From contig NZ_JAEUFG010000009.1 of assembly GCF_018588585.1 (NCBI RefSeq), forward strand, positions 124,001-188,000: DNA of 64,000 nt. Reading direction: 5' to 3'. Every line of letters begins with the position of its first letter. Position 1 is the first letter of the stretch. The notes beneath the pieces are model-generated. The model saw nothing but the letters and a program-made list of their open reading frames with translations. It ran no database searches and was not told the DNA's origin. Source of the DNA: Bacillus sp. SM2101. Its GTDB lineage: Bacteria > Bacillota > Bacilli > Bacillales > SM2101. This document shows positions 55,964 to 64,000 of this stretch, piece by piece. The translations under genes were made by a program, and so were the position numbers.

Positions 55964-56527
55964 ATGCAGGAACAGGAATTGATAGAGAATGCAAAACGAG
56001 GAGATTCACAAGCTTTTGCAATATTATTTCAACATCATTATCCCTTTTTAGTAAAGTATTTAATAAAAGTCACAATGAATTACAATTTGGCAGAGGAACT
56101 TGCTCAAGAAACGATGACAAAATGCATAGAAAAAATAAGGTTATACAATGGGAAGTCGGCTTTTTCTTCGTGGCTCATTTCTATCGCTACAAATGTTTAT
56201 ATAGATCAATGTAGAAAAAACAAACGTGAAAAAAAATGGCTTGAACAAATGCAAGCTTTGCGGGAAATGAGATGGCAGTTTGAAACTCAAAATGAGGAGT
56301 GGGCTGATGTTAATCAAGCATTGGGACAATTAGCTAGTAATTATCGAATCCCGATTGTACTAAAGCATTATTATGGATATACGTATGAAGAAATATCAAA
56401 AATGCTTAATATATCAGTAGGTACGGCTAAATCACGTATTCATTATGGTATAGATAAGATTAGAAGGGAGTTGAAAATTAGTGACGAAAAACAAAGTAAC
56501 ACACATCGACGACAAAAAAAGCTATAA
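55964..56527 (+). CDS. sigY: RNA polymerase ECF-type sigma factor SigY
   Basis: 187 residues from the ATG at 55964, just after AAGGAGGG. Sigma-2 region: AKRGDSQAFAILFQHHYPFL through SSWLISIATNVYIDQCRKNKR. Sigma-4: IPIVLKHYYGYTYEEISKML with NISVGTAKSRIHYGIDKIRR. The identity as SigY rests on the downstream genes, which reproduce the B. subtilis sigY-yxlC-yxlD/E-yxlF-yxlG order, and on the upstream TGAACG/CGTA promoter. In B. subtilis SigY chiefly drives its own operon. Confidence 0.9.
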   Translation: MQEQELIENAKRGDSQAFAILFQHHYPFLVKYLIKVTMNYNLAEELAQETMTKCIEKIRLYNGKSAFSSWLISIATNVYIDQCRKNKREKKWLEQMQALREMRWQFETQNEEWADVNQALGQLASNYRIPIVLKHYYGYTYEEISKMLNISVGTAKSRIHYGIDKIRRELKISDEKQSNTHRRQKKL

Positions 56528-56822
56528 GAGCACTGTGGAAGAGGTTAATAAAGGCTTAGCAAGTATCGATCATCAGTTCTCAATCGAAACACCAGATTTA
56601 AACTGGCTTGAACAAAAAATAATAGCGGATAAATTAGCTTTGAGAAAGAAATTTATACGAGATATACTCATATACATTTTGATAATCTTGACCGTAGGCT
56701 CCGGGTTAATTGTGATATTAACTCAATCGCCAGAAATTTTTGTTGCATTACAACTTGTTGTCACTGCCATCCTTCCAATTATCGTTTATTTTACAAAAGA
56801 TAAGCAGGTGGCTGATGGATGA
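56481..56822 (+). CDS. yxlC: YxlC-like anti-SigY component
   Basis: 113 residues; GTG after AGAAGGGAG, overlapping the end of sigY by 47 bases. A soluble N-terminal half (LNWLEQKIIADKLALRKKFI) is followed by two membrane helices (residues 60-105). Size, place and layout fit YxlC, a negative regulator of SigY in B. subtilis. No other similarity was used. Confidence 0.85.
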   Translation: MTKNKVTHIDDKKSYKSTVEEVNKGLASIDHQFSIETPDLNWLEQKIIADKLALRKKFIRDILIYILIILTVGSGLIVILTQSPEIFVALQLVVTAILPIIVYFTKDKQVADG

Positions 56823-57037
56823 CTAGCGAAGAATTAGTTGTTATACCAATTGTAGCCATCATACTAATTACTCAAAGTACCTTGTTATTTTTTGACGCAA
56901 GAAGACATGGGCATAACTATTGGCTGTGGGGAATCATTGGGTTAATACAAGCCCCTATGCCATCTTTATTTTATGTGCTATTTGTGAGGAGAGGTGGATA
57001 CTATTTTAATAAGAGAAATAAAAAGCACAAAAAGTGA
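56819..57037 (+). CDS. YxlD/YxlE-like anti-SigY component (PLDc_N type)
   Basis: 72 residues; ATG overlaps the yxlC stop (ATGA). Two hydrophobic helices with HNYWLWGIIGLIQAPMPSLF and YVLFVRR resemble the phospholipase-D N-terminal-type segment of YxlE/YxlD. B. subtilis has both; only one is present here. Confidence 0.82.
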   Translation: MTSEELVVIPIVAIILITQSTLLFFDARRHGHNYWLWGIIGLIQAPMPSLFYVLFVRRGGYYFNKRNKKHKK

Positions 57038-57071
57038 AATGTTTTCTCATTAATAGAAAGAGGGGAATACC

Positions 57072-57947
57072 GTGAATGCCATTCAGATGGATAATTTAAC
57101 GAAGTTTTTTGGTAAAAATCGAGGAATTGAAAATGTTACCTTAGAAGTAGAAGAAGGAGAAATATTTGGATTTATTGGACCTAACGGCGCAGGGAAAAGT
57201 ACAACCATCCGTACATTATTAAACTTAATATATCCTACGAAAGGAAGTGCTACTGTTTTCGGAATGGATGTAGTAAAAGATTCGAAAGAAATTCGTAAAA
57301 TAATTGGTTATCTTCCTTCAGAGGTACATTACTACGATGATATGAAAGCCAAAGATCTACTTCAATATTCTTCGAAATTTTATAAACTAGATGCTACAGC
57401 TAAAATTAATGAATTAGCGGCAAGGTTAGATTTAGATTTAACGAGAAAGGTCGAAGATTTGTCATTTGGGAATAGAAAAAAAGTAGGAATAATCCAAGCT
57501 CTTCTTCATCAACCGAAGCTATTAATTTTAGATGAACCTACAAGTGGATTAGACCCGTTAATACAACAAACGTTCTTTGATTTACTTCATGAGTTAAGGA
57601 ATGATGGAACAACTATTTTTTTCTCATCGCATTATTTAGGTGAAGTACAAAAAATGTGTGATAGAGTAGGAATTATTAAAGAGGGAAGGGTATTGAAAGT
57701 AGAACAGATTGAACAGCTCCGCCATAATCAATTTAAAAAAGTCTCAATTCTGTTCTCTGAACATCCGCCTCAAGGCTTGGACTTAGAGGGTGTTATTAAT
57801 CAAGAAGTAGTTGGTGATGAAATGCATTTTTTATATAGTGGTAACGCGACTGCGCTAATTAAACAATTATACAATTTCAAATTAAGAGATATTAACATTG
57901 AGGAACCTTCATTAGAGGAAGTGTTCATGCACTATTATGAGAATTGA
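57072..57947 (+). CDS. yxlF: ABC transporter ATP-binding protein YxlF
   Basis: 291 residues; GTG start after GAGGGG. Walker A GFIGPNGAGKST near 35, Q-loop-type YLPSEVHYYDD, signature LSFGNRKKVGIIQAL near 137, Walker B LLILDEPTSGLDP near 155, and H-loop FFSSHYLGEVQ. An export-type ATPase paired with the permease that follows. In B. subtilis YxlFG is part of the SigY operon with unsettled substrate. Confidence 0.9.
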   Translation: MNAIQMDNLTKFFGKNRGIENVTLEVEEGEIFGFIGPNGAGKSTTIRTLLNLIYPTKGSATVFGMDVVKDSKEIRKIIGYLPSEVHYYDDMKAKDLLQYSSKFYKLDATAKINELAARLDLDLTRKVEDLSFGNRKKVGIIQALLHQPKLLILDEPTSGLDPLIQQTFFDLLHELRNDGTTIFFSSHYLGEVQKMCDRVGIIKEGRVLKVEQIEQLRHNQFKKVSILFSEHPPQGLDLEGVINQEVVGDEMHFLYSGNATALIKQLYNFKLRDINIEEPSLEEVFMHYYEN

Positions 57948-57960
57948 GGGGAGAAAAGCA

Positions 57961-58758
57961 ATGTTATTCAAAAGGGAGTTTGCAAAAGCACAGAAAGCAT
58001 TATGGATTTGGATAGCAGTTCTCGGAGGGTTAATCATAATGATGCTAAGTATGTACCCTTCATTTGCTGAGCAGCAAGAAACATTAGACCAATTGTTAAA
58101 TGCTTACCCAGAAGCTATGCTTCAGGCATTTAACATGGATCAATTTAGCTTGCATACGGTTCTTGGATTTTATGCTATTGAAGGCTATTTGTTTACAACA
58201 TTGTTCGGAAGTATATACGCGGTCCTACTAGCTTCTAGTATTCTCGTTAAAGAAGAAAGTGAGAAGACAGCAGAATTTTTGCTTTCTAAACCGCTAACTC
58301 GAACGGAGGTTGTAGGACAAAAATTATGCGCTGTGTTATTATCTTTAATAGTCTTTAATATAGCATTGTCGTTAATCACATACATTGGTTTTACGATTGC
58401 AGGTGATGAGCCTATAGAATCAACAACATTTTTTCTAATCACCATAGCACCTTTTCTACTACATTTAACATTTGCGGCAATAGCATTTTTCATATCTAGT
58501 GTGATGAAAAAATCGAGAAATATAATCTCCATATCGCTAGGTATTGTATTAATTTCATACTTTTTAGATATCATATCTGGCATTTCAGATAAATTTGACG
58601 CAATAAAATATTTTACACCGTTCGAATATGTTGATTCTGCCTCAATCATGATTGATAACACGATAAAACCTCTGTACTTGATAATTATGCTCTTAATCAT
58701 AACAGTGAGTTTCTTAGGGGCATTTACTGTTTATCGAAAAAAAGATATTGCCTCGTAA
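57961..58758 (+). CDS. yxlG: ABC transporter permease YxlG
   Basis: 265 residues from the ATG at 57961 after GAGGGGAG, 13 bases past yxlF. Six hydrophobic helices in the ABC-2 membrane pattern: FAKAQKALWIWIAVLGGLII first, then EKTAEFLLSKPLTRTEVVGQ, typical of these permeases. Forms the membrane half of the YxlFG exporter. Confidence 0.9.
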   Translation: MLFKREFAKAQKALWIWIAVLGGLIIMMLSMYPSFAEQQETLDQLLNAYPEAMLQAFNMDQFSLHTVLGFYAIEGYLFTTLFGSIYAVLLASSILVKEESEKTAEFLLSKPLTRTEVVGQKLCAVLLSLIVFNIALSLITYIGFTIAGDEPIESTTFFLITIAPFLLHLTFAAIAFFISSVMKKSRNIISISLGIVLISYFLDIISGISDKFDAIKYFTPFEYVDSASIMIDNTIKPLYLIIMLLIITVSFLGAFTVYRKKDIAS

Positions 58759-58787
58759 CCTTATATTTATAAAAAAGCATAACCCTT

Positions 58788-58828
58788 AAAAATGTTACCC
58801 TCATTAATGAGGAGTAATGTTTTTTTGT
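58788..58828 (+). terminator. Terminator of the sigY operon
   Basis: AAAATGTTACCCTC pairs imperfectly with GAGGAGTAATGTTTT, followed by a T run. Confidence 0.75.
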
Positions 58829-59032
58829 TTAGCATGCATTTGCAATAACAGTTGTTTCTCGTACTAAGAAGTTAACGCCTCAACTACGGTTCATAACATT
58901 TTTTTCTAAAACCTATTAATCTAAAATTACGACGTTCGTTTGTTGTACAATGGTAACTAAATTTACGGAAAACGTTATTATGTAATAAAATACCATTAAA
59001 AAATAACGAATAGACTATGATATTATTAAAAG

Positions 59033-59158
59033 TAAAGGCTTTTTTCGCATTAATTGATTGTTACTTTTGAGATAAAAGTATGTATACATCTATTTTTTCG
59101 GACCTTTTCTAGTTTCAAGACTATTGATCTAGCAACAAAGTTTAAGAGAAGAGCCTAA
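59033..59158 (+). repeat. Dispersed MITE-like repeat, copy 14
   Basis: AAAGGCTTTTTTCGCATTAAT at the left and GCAACAAAGTTTAAGAGAAG then AGCC at the right. Clear terminal inverted repeats GGCTTTTTTC/GGCTCTTCTC. Confidence 0.85.
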
Positions 59159-59221
59159 CTATAAAAAGCTAATAATCTAAGGATTTATAGAATGGTAGGA
59201 GGGCAGCTTACATAATTTAAG

Positions 59222-59330
59222 GCTAGGCTATTTCAGATTGGGGCTTTTCCTACTAAGATATAAGCACGTATACGTGGCATCTTTTCTACTTTTTACTTAT
59301 TGAACTCTCACAAAATTCATCATACCGTCC
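59222..59330 (+). repeat. Dispersed MITE-like repeat, copy 15 (partial)
   Basis: AGGCTATTTCAGATTGGGGCT with AGATATAAGCACGTATACG, 60 bases after copy 14. No clear right end. Confidence 0.5.
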
Positions 59331-59419
59331 ATTTTTATAAAAATAGCCTAATTTTATTTCGAAGAATGTTAACCGAAAAAATTTCTTAAAAAAATGTTAA
59401 TGATGGAGTTGAAAATAGA

Positions 59420-59695
59420 TTGACTAAAATACTAAAACAAATATATAGGATATTGAAAGTAGCTTTGCTAGTTTTCGGGAGTGTCGAGTTAGTATTCGGC
59501 AGACCGTTTTTAGGAGTTCTGTCTATGGGGGGATGGTTCTTAATTGATGGAGTTGAAAAAATAATACAAAATTTTAGAGAAGGTAATAGAAGAGGCATCA
59601 TATTTAATGTGATATTTTTATGTGTGATCATAGGTTTTTTTTGGTGGCGGGGCTATGATATTTATCATTGGTACCATTTTGATTACAGATATTAG
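59420..59695 (+). CDS. Small membrane protein of unknown function (91 aa)
   Basis: TTG start about 11 bases after GATGGAG. Hydrophobic stretches at residues 13-45 (LKVALLVFGSVELVFGRPFL) and 65-76 (IFNVIFLCVIIGFFWW), and an aromatic C terminus (YDIYHWYHFDYRY). Not recognised; could be spurious, but the composition looks real. Confidence 0.55.
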   Translation: MTKILKQIYRILKVALLVFGSVELVFGRPFLGVLSMGGWFLIDGVEKIIQNFREGNRRGIIFNVIFLCVIIGFFWWRGYDIYHWYHFDYRY

Positions 59696-60020
59696 ATTCA
59701 ATGAATTAACCCACATAAAAAACGCTTTTGATGCAAACTTCTTCCATGGCTGAATAAAGTTAAATATGTAAAAAAGTATATATTAAGCTTGTATGCTAAT
59801 TATCTAGCAATAGAAACAGGTGCGTATATTCAATTACCTGTTTCTATTTGTCAGTTGTTATGATGGCTGTTTTACAATGATGATTGTTTTTCTTAGACAT
59901 AAACACGAAAGCAACTCTCACTGGAGATACCTTTTCTTCATTAAACTTAGATGAATGGCGTGAAGATTCAGCTAGTTATAATAGTATAAAAGCTTAGCGC
60001 ACAAAGTCTTGAATTAATGT
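59696..60020. other. Gap with a repeat
   Basis: Holds repeat copy 16 (59866-60005). No gene. Confidence 0.5.
59866..60005 (+). repeat. Dispersed MITE-like repeat, copy 16
   Basis: ATGGCTGTTTTACAATGATG, then ATTGTTTTTCTTAGACATAA then ACACGAAAGCAACTC. The right end is decayed near 60000. Confidence 0.7.
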
Positions 60021-60932
60021 TCACGCACGTAGAGTTTTCTTCTCTGTTTGTTTACCAAGATGTAAATTTGAAGCTGTATAAATAACAAGACCACACCAAA
60101 TGGACGTAAAGCTTGCTAGGTGAACTTTTGTAAATTCTTCTTTAAAAATAAACACCCCAATTAATAAACTTATTGTAGGAGCTAAGTATTGAAAAAAACC
60201 ATTCATTGATAATGGAATGCGTTTTACTCCCTCTGCAAAGCATAGTAATGGTATCGCTGTTGCTACTCCACTTCCAATTAATAATAACACTGTGCTGAAA
60301 GAACTCGACAAGAACACGCTTGTGCCTTGTGCTTGTATCGTTCCAAGATAGATGAAAGCAATTGGAGTAACGATAGAGGTCTCTATTGCGAGACCGAACA
60401 GTGAGTCCAGTTTAACTAATTTTTTGGCTAACCCATATAAGGCAAAGGATAGTGCCAATGATAATGCAATCCAAGGGACCTTTCCATATTGCAACGTTAA
60501 TATTCCTACACCTATCCCCGCAAAGAGAACAGATATAATCTGCCATTTTGTTAATTTTTCCCGTAAGACGAGTACACCGAGTAATACACTTAAAAGGGGA
60601 TTAATATAATAGCCCAAACTAGCCTCAATAAGGTGGTCGGTATTTACCGCCCAAATGTATATAAACCAGTTTCCACTTACTAAAACCCCTGCAAGAAATA
60701 CAGCTGCCAATTTCTTCGGTCGATTTAGTAATGAATTAAACTCTTTTTTAAAATTCATAAATCTATTTTTAAAGATAATAATTGATAAAACAAATATAAA
60801 GGACCAAATAATTCTGTGAGCGAGTATCTCACTAGCAGGAACATGCTCAATCAATTTCCAATATAATGGCAGTATTCCCCAAAGCACATACGCTATAATT
60901 GTATAAGAGACTCCAACCTTAGTTTGCTTCAA
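60021..60932 (-). CDS. rarD: RarD-type EamA transporter
   Basis: 303 residues, ten helices. VGVSYTIIAYVLWGILPLYW then WKLIEHVPASEILAHRIIWSF is characteristic of the RarD group, named after chloramphenicol-sensitive RarD; RIPLSMNGFFQYLAPTISLLI is a further group block. TTG start; weak GAGTGAT upstream. Substrate unknown. Confidence 0.9.
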   Translation of the reverse strand: MKQTKVGVSYTIIAYVLWGILPLYWKLIEHVPASEILAHRIIWSFIFVLSIIIFKNRFMNFKKEFNSLLNRPKKLAAVFLAGVLVSGNWFIYIWAVNTDHLIEASLGYYINPLLSVLLGVLVLREKLTKWQIISVLFAGIGVGILTLQYGKVPWIALSLALSFALYGLAKKLVKLDSLFGLAIETSIVTPIAFIYLGTIQAQGTSVFLSSSFSTVLLLIGSGVATAIPLLCFAEGVKRIPLSMNGFFQYLAPTISLLIGVFIFKEEFTKVHLASFTSIWCGLVIYTASNLHLGKQTEKKTLRA

Positions 60933-61146
60933 AGTATATCACTCATTTCACTTAAGAATATTTTCTATTGTAGTCAACAGCAGTGAAATGTGCAATAAAA
61001 GAATTCTACGTTTTAATGTTTTTGTTCTGTTATAAAACATTCCAGAAAATTAAACGACATGAACCCGATCACGTAACCTCTTTGGAATGATGGTATATAT
61101 CTAGTTCATCTTTTTGAAGACTTTTCGGCAGAAGGAGAAAATACAT

Positions 61147-62796
61147 TTAACAACCTTGATCAGACTTCGAGTAATCAAATAATCTTTGGATACAGTATGG
61201 GAACAACTCCAGCAACGTGTCACAAGTATAATTAACATCTAATCTCTCTGTCCATTTATGAGCATCTCGTCCTATTGGTCCAACATTTAATACAGGTATA
61301 TCTAATTGCTTTAAATCTTCAATTGGCAGTGAATATCCATGATCCCAAAGTGGGAAATTAGCAATTAATGGTTGAATGGATGATGGTGAATGTTGGAGTC
61401 CGACATAGCTTAAATCGGATATACCATTAAAAAACAGCACTTGCTGAAATAGTATGTTGTGCATACGGTTAGCATGGATATTTAAGTCTGACATAACTTG
61501 TTGAATCATTGGATGTTCATGGGAATAGACAGCTGGATAGAAGGGTGGAGCAAAAAAGAGAACGATCATTGGTGATAAATGTTTACATAAAGAAGAAAGT
61601 TGATCAACTATAGTAATAGAAAGCTCTCGATCATCTAGATTTTGCTTATGCTGTTCGAATATTTCTTGATGCAATGCTTCAATTCTTTTACTTCCGTACC
61701 TTTCTTTTGCGTATGTAACGAGCTCTTCATACGTATAAACTTTTACATGTAGGGAAGGTGTTTCAGAATTTGTTAATGCTGCAAAGCTGCTAGCTTTATC
61801 AACAAATGATTGTTGGATACGTAAGGCAGCTGTATCCGTAATTTTTTTTAATTCGTCTGTAAGTTTATTCATTGGTTTTTTAAACATGAATACATTAAAG
61901 AGCGTCACAGCTTTATTTGTTACTTGTACAGAGTATTCTTTTTGTAGGTCATGTTGAATAAGGGCAGTTGGTGGAGGGGTTACTTCATTATTTATTTTTT
62001 CACAAAGAATTGTATTTAACTCTAATTCATCGTTAATGATTGAAGCCATGTAATTGGCATTTAGTCCTGAAAATGGCTCGCCAACATGTGTTTCTTTGCC
62101 ATAACAAAAAAATCCGGGCAAAACTTTGCCAATTGTTCCGGTATAAAGATATTTTGTTTGATCGCCTGGAAAACGTGAAAACATCGGTTCCGAATTGAGT
62201 ACAGCAGTATATGTTAATTTGTGAGTATCTGCTAATTCAAGAAGGGTAGGTATAGCAGCTCTCATACCTACAGAATTCACTTCCTCATCAGGAACTGTTA
62301 GCAATAAAATATTTCCATCAAAATCCCCGTTACATGCTAACTCAATCATTGCCATGTGCATAGCCAGGCCACATTTCATATCCATCGTACCTCTTCCGAA
62401 TAACCAATCCCCAGTTTCCAAATCATCGCTTACTTCTTTTGCCATTTCAAATTTGTGTTTATAGAAATATGCTGTTAACTTTTTCGCATCAAAGGCAAGG
62501 TGATGGAGGTTGCCGTAATCAGCAACGTCAACGACGTCAAAGTGGCTAAGGAGAATGACGGTTTTTTTACATTTGTCAGACCTTTTAACTAGAGCCGACG
62601 CAAAATAACGTCCATCGTCTGTTGCATGTAAGGTTATATGGTCTTTGTGATTTTGAAAATAGGGTAGTGACTCGAGTTCAGATATTACAAATTGTGGTAA
62701 CCATGTTTCTGCTTGAGAACCAGTAACACTAGGAATACTTACAAGCTGGCAAAGAAGATCTATGAATTGCTGCTTTGATTGCCATTTTTTACTCAT
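61147..62796 (-). CDS. RocB-like M20 family metallopeptidase
   Basis: 549 residues, close to B. subtilis RocB (about 566). Metal-binding motifs of the M20 fold: LLSHFDVVDVADYGN, GRGTMDMKCGLAMHM and TVPDEEVNSVG. A large C-terminal insert not found in typical M20 enzymes gives the RocB length. RocB belongs to the arginine-utilisation regulon, although its reaction is not established. GGAGGG before the ATG. No other roc gene is nearby. Confidence 0.88.
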   Translation of the reverse strand: MSKKWQSKQQFIDLLCQLVSIPSVTGSQAETWLPQFVISELESLPYFQNHKDHITLHATDDGRYFASALVKRSDKCKKTVILLSHFDVVDVADYGNLHHLAFDAKKLTAYFYKHKFEMAKEVSDDLETGDWLFGRGTMDMKCGLAMHMAMIELACNGDFDGNILLLTVPDEEVNSVGMRAAIPTLLELADTHKLTYTAVLNSEPMFSRFPGDQTKYLYTGTIGKVLPGFFCYGKETHVGEPFSGLNANYMASIINDELELNTILCEKINNEVTPPPTALIQHDLQKEYSVQVTNKAVTLFNVFMFKKPMNKLTDELKKITDTAALRIQQSFVDKASSFAALTNSETPSLHVKVYTYEELVTYAKERYGSKRIEALHQEIFEQHKQNLDDRELSITIVDQLSSLCKHLSPMIVLFFAPPFYPAVYSHEHPMIQQVMSDLNIHANRMHNILFQQVLFFNGISDLSYVGLQHSPSSIQPLIANFPLWDHGYSLPIEDLKQLDIPVLNVGPIGRDAHKWTERLDVNYTCDTLLELFPYCIQRLFDYSKSDQGC

Positions 62797-63258
62797 ATGA
62801 TTATCCCTCCACTTACTTTATGGAATAGTTAATTATAATTAATCTTTAAAAACTATTGAACACTCAAATTTTTGTAAAAAAGCCAGCCTAATTAAAGTTG
62901 TTAATTATTCTACTAGAAAAATTTACAAATTAATAGACTATTATTTAATTTTATCAAAGTTACAATAAGGTAAACAGAATGAACCCATTATAGAAAATAC
63001 GCTCAATAATTAATCAATTAAAGATTTTTTCTAATTACAAATCCGAACAATTGAGGAGTCTATATGTTGTAGAAAAGGTTCTGTACGAACATTTTTTAAC
63101 TATTGTTAACAAACAAATGACATCATTAACAAGTAGGTTATAAGGTTGTCATCGTTATAAAGAAAAGAATACGCTCTGCATTTATGGTTAAGTGTGCAAT
63201 GTATGAGCACAATTATACATTGAAGAAATTAGGTCAATAATTATTAGGGGTAAAGTAA
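62797..63258. other. Intergenic gap between divergent genes
   Basis: 460 AT-rich bases. No gene, repeat or terminator recognised; promoters of both flanking genes must lie here. Confidence 0.5.
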
Positions 63259-63852
63259 ATGATTTCTTACAAAAATAAATCAGACAAATTAGTGATCGTT
63301 GTTCATGAAATATACGGCGTAAATGAGCATATGAGACATATTTGTAAAGAACTATTCAATAAAGGCTTCGATGTGATTTGTCCCAATTTGTATAGTGAAA
63401 ACAATCAATTTCATTACGATGAGGAGAAATTGGCTTATCACCATTTTGTTAATAAAGTCGGATTTGCTAGAGCAGCTACCTACGTTAAGGCACTTTTAAA
63501 AAAATCTAGGCAGGAATACAGTAAAATCTTTATTCTTGGTTATAGTGTAGGTGGGACAGTCGCATGGCTGTGCAGTGAAGACCAGAATTGCGATGGAGTT
63601 ATTAGTTATTACGGTTCAAGGATAAGGGACTTTATTGACATGATCCCAGCTTGTCCCACACTACTAATTTTCCCAGAGAATGAAAAATCATTTCATGTCG
63701 ATCAATTGATTACTAAACTAAACGATAAAGAAAAAATCACCATTAAAAAATATAGAACAAATCATGGATTTAGCGATAACAACTCAGAGAACTATTGTGA
63801 ATTATCTGCTAAGCATGCATTTAATGAATTGTTACGCTTTATAAGTAGTTAA
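63259..63852 (+). CDS. Dienelactone hydrolase-like alpha/beta hydrolase
   Basis: 197 residues; AGGGGTAAAG before the ATG. IVVHEIYGVNEHMRHICKEL is the typical dienelactone hydrolase opening (the glutamate pairs with the nucleophile). The nucleophile elbow is GYSVGG at about residue 95, with serine where classic enzymes have cysteine. The histidine lies in TNHGFSD at about residue 172. Likely hydrolyses an ester or lactone; substrate unknown. Confidence 0.87.
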   Translation: MISYKNKSDKLVIVVHEIYGVNEHMRHICKELFNKGFDVICPNLYSENNQFHYDEEKLAYHHFVNKVGFARAATYVKALLKKSRQEYSKIFILGYSVGGTVAWLCSEDQNCDGVISYYGSRIRDFIDMIPACPTLLIFPENEKSFHVDQLITKLNDKEKITIKKYRTNHGFSDNNSENYCELSAKHAFNELLRFISS

Positions 63853-63861
63853 TAAGAAAGG

Positions 63862-64000
63862 GTCTTCGAAAACTTTGTTGCATTTTTTCACCTACATTTG
63901 AGCAACTGGATGAGTATGATATGATTTTTATAGTCTTTAAAGAAGATAAGGTGCCGAACGTGTTTAGCGCTTATTATAAGGCGCTTTTTGTAAACTTTGT
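63862..64000 (-). repeat. Dispersed MITE-like repeat, copy 17 (cut by window edge)
   Basis: GGGTCTTCGAAAACTTTGTTG then GAGCAACTGGATGAGTAT, AGGTGCCGAACGTGTTTAGC. A further AAACTTTGT at the very end may start another element. Confidence 0.75.

Larger units (their letters stand above)
58759..59419. other. Gap with terminator and two repeats
   Basis: Holds the sigY operon terminator (58788), repeat copies 14 (59033) and 15 (59222, partial). No gene. Confidence 0.55.

Noticed and set aside
1-64000. tRNA, rRNA or a known riboswitch
   Set aside because: No cloverleaf or rRNA-like stretch, and no conserved aptamer core, was recognised in the intergenic regions by eye.

Overview
The window is AT-rich DNA from an endospore-forming member of the Bacillaceae (Bacillus or a close relative). 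Evidence for this: a SpoIIP cell-wall hydrolase, a Spo0E-family phosphatase, a YdjO-type protein, the complete SigY-YxlC-YxlE/D-YxlF-YxlG operon order known from Bacillus subtilis, strong GGAGG ribosome-binding sites, and frequent TTG/GTG starts. No rRNA, tRNA, CRISPR array, prophage or intact insertion sequence is visible. The region is chromosomal accessory sequence: many short transcription units on both strands, separated by long AT-rich gaps that hold gene relics and a dispersed non-coding repeat.

Layout. 1-4.4 kb: a truncated GNAT acetyltransferase, an EamA transporter, a DinB protein, and a PhzF isomerase divergent from a LysR regulator. 5-8.4 kb: small membrane or unknown proteins, a six-repeat glycine-rich hydrophobic protein (DUF6944-like), a Spo0E-like gene and an AlkD-like protein. 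8.8-18 kb: a HelD helicase, a zinc-ribbon protein, an AraC regulator divergent from an SRPBCC protein, an MFS pump, a FAD-Rieske oxidoreductase and a flavin amine oxidase. 18-27.6 kb: an AAA ATPase, a second PurN-like formyltransferase, a cobalamin-binding-type protein without a signal peptide, a three-repeat protein behind a sigma-K-like promoter, a secreted lipase, a second six-repeat protein and an RDD protein.

28-36.4 kb is a fatty-acid or CoA-thioester catabolic cluster: SRPBCC protein, acyl-CoA ligase, TetR regulator, 3-hydroxyacyl-CoA dehydrogenase, enoyl-CoA hydratase, SDR, PaaG-like isomerase/hydratase and quinone oxidoreductase. Matching palindromes in front of the SRPBCC gene and the dehydrogenase gene look like operators of the local TetR protein. 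37.6-47.4 kb: SpoIIP, an aminotransferase, a TauE exporter, DUF454, dUTPase, a broken lipoprotein gene, VOC and MOSC proteins. 47.7-55.6 kb: a chemoreceptor, a MATE pump with a MarR regulator, YdjO, an EamA transporter and a FAD dehydrogenase. 55.9-58.8 kb: the SigY ECF sigma operon with an autoregulatory-looking promoter. 59.4-64 kb: a small membrane protein, RarD, a RocB-like peptidase and a dienelactone hydrolase-like protein.

The most unusual feature is a family of about 17 diverged, non-coding, 130-180 bp intergenic repeats with short terminal inverted repeats (GGCTnTTTTC at both ends), in both orientations, once in tandem. It looks like an old MITE-type element. Further points worth attention are the paired six-repeat proteins sharing an upstream motif, the TetR operator set, and a short GGGG/CCCC palindrome that supplies the stop codon of two unrelated genes.
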